NCBI GenBank assembly: GCA_001661245.1
Contig: KV454011.1
Location: forward strand, 1,844,135 to 1,908,134
Origin: Pachysolen tannophilus NRRL Y-2460
Taxonomy: Eukaryota > Ascomycota > Pichiomycetes > Alaninales > Pachysolenaceae
Direction: 5' to 3'
Length of the DNA: 64,000 nt
Of the stretch, positions 56,918 through 64,000 are shown piece after piece; within the stretch, counting starts at the first letter, position 1; the number at the start of each line of letters is the position of its first letter. The notes beneath the pieces are model-generated. The model was not told where the DNA came from and searched no databases. It saw nothing but the letters and a program-made list of their open reading frames with translations. The translations under genes were made by a program, and so were the position numbers.

Positions 56918-58744
56918 ATGATGAATCCTTACCTTTCACTGTTCTTGTCCTTTTTTTCATTGGAAGCATTGGATTCGAGATTAGCTCCTAATTCCAATTT
57001 ATCCAAGAGAGGTGCTATAATCAAATCAGCTCAACCTTCAAAATGGTCGACTTTAGAATTTAAAATTTATATGGTATTATTTATTATTTTTGTTCCGATG
57101 ATGTATAAGACAGCAATGGATGCATCGAATGAAACAAATAAGAATTATTATATATATGAAGGAATATTAAGTGATGGTTGGATTTTTGGAAGAAAAGTGG
57201 ATAATTCAGATTCTCAATATAAATTTTTTAGAGATAATTTCCCACTGTTGGTTGGTTTAATGACAATTCATTCTTTATTAAGGCAATTATCTTTAATATT
57301 TAAGGTTGGAAGAAATAAATTTGATCTTGTATTTGGTTGTATCTTTTTATTTGCAGCTCATGGGTTTAATTCTATTCGAATATTATTACATTTAACAATT
57401 AATTACGTATTAGGAAAATATATCACTAATAGAAAAGCTGCTAAACTTCTGACTTGGGCTTATGGAATATTGGCTCTTTTCATTAATGATAAATATGGGA
57501 ATCTAAGATATGTTTATTTTTCACCAATCTTGGCTCCACTTGATAATTTTAGAGGTATTGTATCTAGATGGGATGTTTTTTTCAATTTCACCTTATTAAA
57601 AATGTTAAGTTTTAATTTTGATTATTTGAATAGAATGAATGAATTAGAGGCTGAAGTAAAGCAAAAATCTCTGCCTTCATCATCATCATTATCATCATCA
57701 AGGATAAATACTGAAGTAGAAGCTAAAACAAAAAATATTGGTGAAAAAAATCCAAATTTAGATCAAATAGATGGTGATAGTGGTAGCGAAGTTCAAAATA
57801 AATCAGAATTACAATCGGAAAAAATTTTTTTAAATGATAGAGAAAGATTGGATGCTCCTTTACAAATACCTGAATATAATATTTCAAATTATTTAGCATA
57901 TATAACGTATGCACCATTATTTATTGCAGGTCCTATAATTACTTTTAATGATTTTATTTATCAATCATATAATACTTTACCAACAATTAATAAGAAAAAA
58001 ATTTTTCTTTATGCATTGAGATTAGGTTTTTGTATCTTAGTGATGGAATTTCTTTTACATTATATTTATGTTGTTGCTGTTTCAAAAGCAAAAGCTTGGC
58101 ATGATGATACTCCATTCCAAATTTCAATGATTGGATTATTTAATTTAAATATTATTTGGTTAAAACTTTTAATACCTTGGAGATTATTTAGATTATGGGC
58201 ATTAATTGATGGAATTGATACTCCTGAAAATATGATTAGATGTATGGATAATAATTATTCAGCAATGGCTTTTTGGAGAGCTTGGCATAGATCTTTTAAT
58301 AGGTGGGTCATCAAATATATTTATGTTCCATTAGGAGGCTATAAATATCGAATTTTATCCTCTTTGTGTGTTTTTTCATTTGTAGCTATATGGCATGATA
58401 TTGAATTAAAATTATTAATATGGGGGTGGATGATTGTAATTTTTCTTTTACCAGAAATTTTAGCTAATAAATATCTTAATACACCATATTATAATTCAAA
58501 ATGGTGGTTTAGACATTTATGCGGTGTTGGTGCTGTCCTCAATATATGGATGATGATGATTGCTAATTTGTTTGGATTTTGTCTTGGTAAAGATGGAACA
58601 ATTATGTTTTTAAAACAAATCTTTGATACATGGGAAGGTATAAGATTTTTCATTATATCAAGTAGCTTATTATTTGTTGCAGTTCAAGTAATGTTTGAAT
58701 TAAGAGAAGCTGAAAAGAGGAAAGGAATCAACGTAAGATGTTAG
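56918..58744 (+). CDS. GUP1: MBOAT O-acyltransferase Gup1
   Basis: Gup1 is an ER membrane-bound O-acyltransferase that adds a C26 acyl chain to GPI anchors. The match to S. cerevisiae Gup1 is long and almost gap-free: [124 protein letters not shown]. The MBOAT active-site region [13 protein letters not shown] (His about 455) and [11 protein letters not shown] are intact. An acidic/Ser-rich insert (about residues 240-310) is longer than in S. cerevisiae. 608 aa against 560. ATG 56918 and 56921 are adjacent. Confidence 0.97.
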   Translation: MMNPYLSLFLSFFSLEALDSRLAPNSNLSKRGAIIKSAQPSKWSTLEFKIYMVLFIIFVPMMYKTAMDASNETNKNYYIYEGILSDGWIFGRKVDNSDSQYKFFRDNFPLLVGLMTIHSLLRQLSLIFKVGRNKFDLVFGCIFLFAAHGFNSIRILLHLTINYVLGKYITNRKAAKLLTWAYGILALFINDKYGNLRYVYFSPILAPLDNFRGIVSRWDVFFNFTLLKMLSFNFDYLNRMNELEAEVKQKSLPSSSSLSSSRINTEVEAKTKNIGEKNPNLDQIDGDSGSEVQNKSELQSEKIFLNDRERLDAPLQIPEYNISNYLAYITYAPLFIAGPIITFNDFIYQSYNTLPTINKKKIFLYALRLGFCILVMEFLLHYIYVVAVSKAKAWHDDTPFQISMIGLFNLNIIWLKLLIPWRLFRLWALIDGIDTPENMIRCMDNNYSAMAFWRAWHRSFNRWVIKYIYVPLGGYKYRILSSLCVFSFVAIWHDIELKLLIWGWMIVIFLLPEILANKYLNTPYYNSKWWFRHLCGVGAVLNIWMMMIANLFGFCLGKDGTIMFLKQIFDTWEGIRFFIISSSLLFVAVQVMFELREAEKRKGINVRC

Positions 58745-58848
58745 ATTAGAAACAACAATGATGCATTAATTATATATATTTCAAAAAAAAAAAAAAAAAA
58801 AAACAATTCAATTTAAATGAACAACTAGCTTAGCTCTATTTTTAATTT

Positions 58849-59538
58849 TTATTTATAAAATTTTTTATATTGACCTGGAGTCAAAACCAATTTTTGAAAC
58901 CATAACCCTTTTTTCTTTTTTTTAGCTTCTGCTTCCAACTCTCTATAAACTTGTTCCTTACCATCAAATTCTGCTGATGCCTTACCTTCATAAACAATTG
59001 CAACTCCATTTTTAATCATTTGTTCACTTACATCTTTCCAACCTGTAAACTTCCATACTAACACCTTACCAACAACACGTTGATATTGATCAATACTTAA
59101 AGGCTTCACCCAAACATTTTTCCCCAAAATATAATATCTTAACCATTCTAATGCTTCTTCACTAAAGGGCTGAGATGGTTTCCCAAAATGTGATCTTTCC
59201 GGTGCATCAACTCCACATAATCTAACATGTATTGTCTTTTTCTTTAATTTTTTAAAATCATTCACCTTGGGAGTTAATCGAAGCCAATGCCAACCCAGTA
59301 ACCTACCCCCAGGTAAATGAAATAAATGAAAATTATCCCCATCTCCAACAGAAGTCACTTTACCATATATAAATTGTCTATGGAAATATTTCTGTGGTAT
59401 CTGTGATGATGAAGAAATTCTTCTAAAATTCGTACTATAAAACTTATAAGAACCAAGTATAGTCCCAGTTAATATACATGTCCCAATTATAATCTTGGGA
59501 TGGAAAAATGAAATCTCCTCATGCCTCTTATTATCCAT
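58849..59538 (-). CDS. LCL3: Mitochondrial-membrane nuclease-like protein Lcl3
   Basis: Lcl3 is a putative endonuclease of the thermonuclease (SNase) fold located at mitochondria. One membrane helix lies near the N-terminus (IIIGTCILTGTILGSYKFY). The SNase domain follows: YGKVTSVGDGDNFHLFHLPGGR, GWHWLRLTP, HVRLCGVDAPERSHFGKPSQPF, then YQRVVGKVLVWKF, with the Asp/Arg/Glu catalytic residues in place, and a Lys-rich end. 229 aa from ATG 59538; S. cerevisiae 274. The frame extends to a TTG nine codons earlier. Confidence 0.94.
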   Translation of the reverse strand: MDNKRHEEISFFHPKIIIGTCILTGTILGSYKFYSTNFRRISSSSQIPQKYFHRQFIYGKVTSVGDGDNFHLFHLPGGRLLGWHWLRLTPKVNDFKKLKKKTIHVRLCGVDAPERSHFGKPSQPFSEEALEWLRYYILGKNVWVKPLSIDQYQRVVGKVLVWKFTGWKDVSEQMIKNGVAIVYEGKASAEFDGKEQVYRELEAEAKKKKKGLWFQKLVLTPGQYKKFYK

Positions 59539-59765
59539 TTCTTCACACCTTACTCTAAACTTCAATCCTCTTTGCTACTTCTTGGTTCAACTTGATTTGT
59601 ATCATTAGAACTCTTCTGTTTACGTTTCCTTAATTGGGTTGTTTGCTAAAAAAACCCAAAAAATAATAATAATAATAAAAATAATAATAATTTTTAAAAC
59701 ATGATATAAATTATAAAAGTTTTAAACATTGACAAAAATTATATCGATTACAGAGGAAATTCAAG

Positions 59766-60297
59766 ATGTCGAAGGTGTAAGTAGTTGATTGTCTTGATTG
59801 ATTGATTGATGAATTTGTTTTAATGGCATTGATTGTAAATTTATTGAAGTTTTAATGCTAACGATAAATTTTTTTTTTTTTTTTTTTTCAGCCCAAGAAA
59901 TTTCAAGCTTTTAGAAGAGTTGGAGAAAGGAGAGAAAGGTCTCGGAGCTGAGTCATGTTCGTATGGTCTTAGAGATGCAGATGATATTACTATGACCCAC
60001 TGGAATGGGACTATATTGGGGCCACCAAACTCGAATCATGAAAATCGGATCTATTCTTTGACATTAACATGTGATGAAAATTATCCAGAAAAACCGCCTA
60101 TAGTTAAATTTCATTCCAAGATCAATCTTCCTTGTGTCGATAGTAAAAAGGGTATTGTTGATCCTTCAAAGTTTCTGATCTTGGGAAACTGGAAGAGGTC
60201 TTACAACATGGAAATAATCTTGTTGGAGTTGAGGAAAGAGATGGCTAATGGTATAAATAGAAAATTGCCACAACCAGCTGAAGGAACTACATTTTAA
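59766..60297 (+). CDS. MMS2: Ubiquitin-conjugating enzyme variant Mms2, two exons
   Basis: Mms2 lacks catalytic activity and pairs with Ubc13 to build Lys63 ubiquitin chains on PCNA for error-free bypass of DNA damage. Exon 1 is 59766-59776 (ATG TCG AAG GT). The intron is 59777-59891: donor GTAAGT, branch TGCTAAC at 59856-59862, T-rich run, acceptor CAG. Exon 2 is 59892-60297. The start reads MSKVPRNFKLLEELEKGEKG, nearly identical to S. cerevisiae, followed by SCSYGLRDADDITMTHWNGTILGPP and the closing KLPQPAEGTTF. 138 aa against 137. A naive start would put the first residue at a TTG (59920) and miss the N-terminal helix. Confidence 0.97.
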
Positions 60298-60672
60298 GAC
60301 ATTGGTGAGAGTTGTGGTGTTGAATTAATTAGCATTTGGGTTTATTTCACTGCTTTTACTGGTTTTACTTTCTTTTTTACTTCTTCTTCTTCTTCTTCTT
60401 CTACTTTTGAATTACTTTGTGTCATAGAGATTGGTGCTGTTAAATTTAGCATTCATTCTTATATATCTGTATAGATTCTTTCCTACATTCTCATCACCGT
60501 TCCTGCCCATTCTAACTTTCCCATTTTCAATTTTCTTTTCAGTTCATTACTCTTTTGTCTCTTGGTTGTTTACCATTATGACAACCTTCTAACAATATAT
60601 AGTTGTGTTTTCCTTTAATTTGGGAGTTTTTCAAAAAATAAAAAAAAAGTTTGTAGAACACCTAGCCTAATA
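60298..60672. other. Convergent intergenic region MMS2/SOM1
   Basis: 375 bp of 3' sequences. A TTC triplet run lies at about 60381-60402. No gene is seen. Confidence 0.7.
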
Positions 60673-61044
60673 CTAATCACTATGATTCATTTCATCTTGA
60701 TAAACTTTTCTCATTATTTCATCAGCTTTTAAAAATTTTTCCAATAAATCATCACCACTTCCAGTCTGTTTTTGATAAAATTGGTTGAATTTAAAATAAT
60801 CATTACAAGTCTCATCTGTTATTTCTATAAGCTGATATCTCGGCTCAGTAGTTGTCTTATCCTTCGGCCTCAAACATCTTGTGAATAATCTCTTAAATGG
60901 TAAACAGATTATTTCTGATCCATTAAATGTACATTGATTTTGTATTAACGAATATAACGTACAATTTGCATCATCATCTTTTAAAAATTTCTTATAAGTA
61001 TTATCAATCTCTTTTTTTGAATAAACGGGTATTGGAGGTGACAT
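60673..61044 (-). CDS. SOM1: Mitochondrial inner-membrane peptidase subunit Som1
   Basis: Som1 is a small partner of the Imp1/Imp2 peptidase that trims proteins in the intermembrane space. The diagnostic segment NCTLYSLIQNQCTFNGSE, then IICLPFKRLFTRCLRP (about residues 27-61), with regularly spaced cysteines, matches S. cerevisiae Som1 (NCRLKELVQWECQFKGAEYVC..PFKRLFEHC). The 123-aa product is longer than the 74-aa S. cerevisiae protein because of a helical C-terminal extension. ATG 61044 is the only start in frame. It is divergent from PCM1. Confidence 0.92.
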   Translation of the reverse strand: MSPPIPVYSKKEIDNTYKKFLKDDDANCTLYSLIQNQCTFNGSEIICLPFKRLFTRCLRPKDKTTTEPRYQLIEITDETCNDYFKFNQFYQKQTGSGDDLLEKFLKADEIMRKVYQDEMNHSD

Positions 61045-61284
61045 ATTGACATCTCTATTTATTATCTTTTCTCTCTATATTCTATTTGTCTTTTCATTAA
61101 TCATATTCAAATCTTATTATAAAAAGTTTATTGAATTTTTCATAATTTCTATTTTGTTTTTGTATTTTATAATTTATTTAAATTTGAGTATTTTTTTTTT
61201 GTATTATTTTATTTTTTATTTTGTTATTTTTAATTTTAAAAAATACAACAATTGAACGATATTTATAGAGACTGGAACTGGATC

Positions 61285-62916
61285 ATGATGGATCAGAAGA
61301 TGTTAGAAGTCATCAGGTTAAATAGTTCAAAACATCCAAAGCCTGAGAGTTTGGAATTTAGTTATGGGACTGCTGGTTTCCGTATGTTGGCTAAAAATTT
61401 GGATTCTGTGGTATTTAGAGTTGGGTTATTGGCATCGTTGAGATCTAAAGCTTTGAATGGGAAAACTATAGGTATTATGATAACTGCGTCGCATAATCCA
61501 CCTGAGGACAATGGTGTGAAGTTGGTAGATCCTATGGGTGAAATGTTGGATCAAAATTGGGAAGTTCACGCAACTGCATTATCCAATTGTAATAATGTTG
61601 AAGAATTATGTAATTGTCTTGAACAAATTATTAGTTTTTTCAAAATTGATTTAACAACTTGTTCCAAGATTGTTATTGCTAGAGATTCTAGGGAATCAGG
61701 TTTAAAATTGTTGGAATCAACGATTGATGGTTTAAAATCATTTAATACTGAATATCAAGATTTTGGATTATTAACTACACCTCAATTACATTATATAGTG
61801 AGATGTTCAAATGATATCTCATTTGGTGAACTGTCAGAAAATGGTTACTATAAGAAACTTTCAAATAGTTTTAATAATATTTTCCACTATGAGAATGAGA
61901 ATGAGAATGGAAAGGAAAATTCTACCAAAATTTGTGTTACCATTGATGCTGCAAATGGAATTGGTGCTGATAAGATTGTTAAACTAAGATCTTACTTGTC
62001 AGAATATGTTCAATTGGAATTGGTTAATGATAAATTTATGGAACCTCAATTATTAAATGTACTGTGTGGTGCTGATTTTGTCAAGACAAATCAAAAATTA
62101 CCAAATGGTATAAATTCTTTTAATTTAAATACTTTATTTTGTTCATTTGATGGTGATGCAGATCGAATTGTATTTTATTATGTTGATTCTGATAAAGTTT
62201 TCAAATTATTAGATGGTGATAAGATTGCAACATTATTTGCATTTTTTTTCAAAAAAATGTTAGCTTTTTTAGAACTTGATGTATCTATAGGTATTATTCA
62301 AACAGCATATGCCAATGGTAGTTCTACAACATATATTGAAGATAATTTACAAATACCTGTGATTTTCACTCCTACAGGAGTGAAACATTTACATCATAAG
62401 GCTTTGGATTATGATGTTGGTATTTATTTTGAAGCTAATGGACATGGTACTGTTTTATTTTCTCAAAATTTTATAAAATCTGTTACAAATTATCAATCTA
62501 ATAATATTGAAAAAAAAAGAAGTATTAATATCTTAAAAGAAATTGTTAATTTGATTAATCAAACAGTTGGGGATGCTATATCAGATTTATTAGCAGTATT
62601 GGTGATTTTAAATTTTTTCAAATTTAAACCTTCAGATTGGGATAGTAATTATAAAGATTTACCTAATAAACTATTAAAAGTAATAGTTAAAGATCGTACC
62701 ATATTTAAAACAACAAATGCTGAAAGAAGTTTAGTCGAACCAAAGTTTTTACAATCCAAAATCGATCAATTGGTTAAATCTTATAACAAAAGTAGATCTT
62801 TTGTTAGAGCCAGTGGTACTGAAAATGCTGTTAGAGTCTATGCAGAAGCTCAAGACCCCAAAAGTTGTGACGAACTAGCTGATAAAGTCTCCGCCTTGGT
62901 TCAAGAATATAGCTAG
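61285..62916 (+). CDS. PCM1: Phosphoacetylglucosamine mutase
   Basis: Interconverts GlcNAc-6-P and GlcNAc-1-P on the way to UDP-GlcNAc, for chitin, N-glycans and GPI anchors. All four active-site loops are visible: ITASHNPPEDNGVK with the phospho-Ser (about residue 69), metal-binding FDGDADRIVF (about 288), sugar-binding YFEANGHGTVLFS, and phosphate-binding FVRASGTENAVRVYAEAQDP. 543 aa from ATG 61285 (a second ATG at 61288); S. cerevisiae is 557. The open frame starts at a TTG 33 bp upstream, which was not used. Confidence 0.97.
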   Translation: MMDQKMLEVIRLNSSKHPKPESLEFSYGTAGFRMLAKNLDSVVFRVGLLASLRSKALNGKTIGIMITASHNPPEDNGVKLVDPMGEMLDQNWEVHATALSNCNNVEELCNCLEQIISFFKIDLTTCSKIVIARDSRESGLKLLESTIDGLKSFNTEYQDFGLLTTPQLHYIVRCSNDISFGELSENGYYKKLSNSFNNIFHYENENENGKENSTKICVTIDAANGIGADKIVKLRSYLSEYVQLELVNDKFMEPQLLNVLCGADFVKTNQKLPNGINSFNLNTLFCSFDGDADRIVFYYVDSDKVFKLLDGDKIATLFAFFFKKMLAFLELDVSIGIIQTAYANGSSTTYIEDNLQIPVIFTPTGVKHLHHKALDYDVGIYFEANGHGTVLFSQNFIKSVTNYQSNNIEKKRSINILKEIVNLINQTVGDAISDLLAVLVILNFFKFKPSDWDSNYKDLPNKLLKVIVKDRTIFKTTNAERSLVEPKFLQSKIDQLVKSYNKSRSFVRASGTENAVRVYAEAQDPKSCDELADKVSALVQEYS

Positions 62917-63376
62917 CTAACCTATAATATAAATCTACATCTACATCTACATCTACATCTAGATATCCATCTAGATATATCCAATAACTTTAGTTAATTC
63001 CTTTTCTATTCTATTCTCTTGTATTCTCCTGGAGTTATCGCACACTAAAAACCTGAAAAATTTTTTTTTTGCTTTCTCTTCTTTCTTTTTTTCACCATGT
63101 GAAAAATCAACTTTCAAATTGTGAAGGCTCATCAAGAAAAGTTTAGTAAAAGAAAAGTTCAACTTCCAACAAAGTTCAGGTATCTCTAATCATAGCAATT
63201 TATATTGGAAATATCTATGAAATTAAGCTTATTTTTTTGAAATTATAATTAAAAGAATTGTGATAATTTTTGTTAAAAGAAGAAAGCAGTGCGGGCCGAG
63301 CGCAAAATAATAAATCTTATGTTTTAAAGATAACCTTTAAGTTATCACATTTGGACCTTAAATAATAATATTTGTG
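62917..63376. other. Intergenic region PCM1-POS5 with a hexamer repeat
   Basis: 460 bp without a clear gene. Four exact copies of CTACAT at 62935-62958 follow the PCM1 stop. The POS5 side has a T run at about 63061-63070 and AACCTTTAAGTTATCAC before the start codon. Confidence 0.7.
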
Positions 63377-64000
63377 ATGAGATTAAACCCGATAATATTT
63401 TCGTTAAAGACGGTTCACCGGAACCATTTGCGGAAGTCAAGAGTGTTATCGCTGCTGCTACTGCTGCCATTGTTACTGCCTCCGGTGCTGCTTCCATCGC
63501 TGCTGCTGCTGCTGGTATCGCTGTTATCGCTGTTACCATTACCAATACCGTTATCGTTATCGTTAGTGTCAAAGACTCTGAGGAATATTTCCTTTACATT
63601 TTCAAATCCGGTTTCCGCACCTATTACTATGTCAAGATCATCATATTCTACATCTACATCTTCATCACAACAGCAGAATATTAAAGATTTTTCAACACCA
63701 GAGGCATCTCCTCAAAATAAAAATGTTAAGATAAAATCGGTACAAGATTTAAGATCAAGACAACTTCCTGAATATGTATCTTCTCCAACTTCAAAACTTC
63801 ATAATTTAATCTGGACAGAGCCGATACAAAATGTATTTATTGTGAAAAAACCTTGGCAACCTCATGTTAGAGATGCAATGATTAAATTTATTTCATTTTT
63901 ACATAAAAATTATCCATCTTGTAATGTTATAGTGGAACGGGATGTTGCTGATGAAATTTTATTGGATTTCCATTCTTTCCCATTAGATGGTAATGAACCA
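63377..64000 (+). CDS. POS5: Mitochondrial NADH kinase Pos5, 5' part, runs off the window
   Basis: Pos5 phosphorylates NADH (and NAD+) in the mitochondrial matrix and supplies NADPH. The recognisable family part begins at about residue 139, SSPTSKLHNLIWTEPIQNV, then VKKPWQPHVRDAMIKFISFL and NVIVERDVADEI. This agrees with S. cerevisiae Pos5 (SLIWQNPLQNVYITKKPW..REAMVEFI). The catalytic GGDGT motif would lie beyond the end. The 84 codons upstream of the internal ATG 63629 (MSRSSYSTSTSS) form a presequence-like extension with about 14 CTG codons in a triplet-rich stretch. With CTG as Leu it is strongly hydrophobic; with CTG as Ser or Ala it looks like a normal matrix presequence. ATG 63377 is the preferred start. 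Confidence 0.9.
   Translation, partial: MRLNPIIFSLKTVHRNHLRKSRVLSLLLLLPLLLPPVLLPSLLLLLVSLLSLLPLPIPLSLSLVSKTLRNISFTFSNPVSAPITMSRSSYSTSTSSSQQQNIKDFSTPEASPQNKNVKIKSVQDLRSRQLPEYVSSPTSKLHNLIWTEPIQNVFIVKKPWQPHVRDAMIKFISFLHKNYPSCNVIVERDVADEILLDFHSFPLDGNEP

Noticed and set aside
63345-63572. Antisense open frames opposite the POS5 leader, including a Ser/Asp/Asn/Gly-rich one
   Set aside because: None has an ATG start with family similarity; they mirror the triplet-rich sense strand, which joins in frame to the conserved POS5 domain.

Overview
The window is a gene-dense, AT-rich stretch of a budding yeast (Saccharomycotina) nuclear genome. Nearly every gene is an ortholog of a known yeast gene. Promoters are short and full of A/T tracts. 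Introns are few, lie near the 5' end of genes, and use GTATGT/GTAAGT donors and TACTAAC-type branch points. I saw no transposon, LTR, CRISPR array or tRNA gene. Several CTG codons fall in columns that are Ala or Ser rather than Leu in orthologs as I remember them, so the species may belong to a clade with a reassigned CUG codon. Protein descriptions below use the standard code.

Left end (1-2767): both coding exons of ribosomal protein gene RPS22 (uS8) are present, but on opposite strands. Exon 1, a 5'UTR intron and a candidate H/ACA snoRNA (snR44-like) are on the minus strand; exon 2 with its branch point and acceptor is on the plus strand. Together the exons would make exactly 130 residues. 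This points to a small inversion or a misassembly. 2768-24352: MAE1, TTI1, RRN3, PEX12, FUN30, ATS1/KTI13, OPI10/Hikeshi, MSE1, an unknown low-complexity protein, NDC80 and a NECAP-like gene. 24586-35140: MDL2, ATP15, POL5, TVP23, PET100 and MYG1; ATP15, TVP23 and PET100 are split by introns. 36047-50092: the very long RhoGAP gene BEM2, OXA1, an unknown mitochondrial helical-repeat protein, KEL3, DIM1 and a small membrane protein. 50174-64000: MAD1, a candidate H/ACA snoRNA gene, a sterol-ester lipase (YEH/TGL1 family), an unknown membrane protein, GUP1, LCL3, MMS2 (intron), SOM1, PCM1 and the 5' part of POS5.

There is no operon logic, but themes recur. Ribosome production: RPS22, RRN3, POL5, DIM1 and two snoRNA candidates. 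Mitochondria: MAE1, MSE1, MDL2, ATP15, PET100, OXA1, SOM1, POS5 and LCL3. Chromosome biology: FUN30, NDC80, MAD1, MMS2 and TTI1. An A5-GTG-A5-TT element, resembling the ribosome-biogenesis RRPE box, precedes RPS22, KEL3, DIM1 and the second snoRNA candidate, which suggests one shared regulon.
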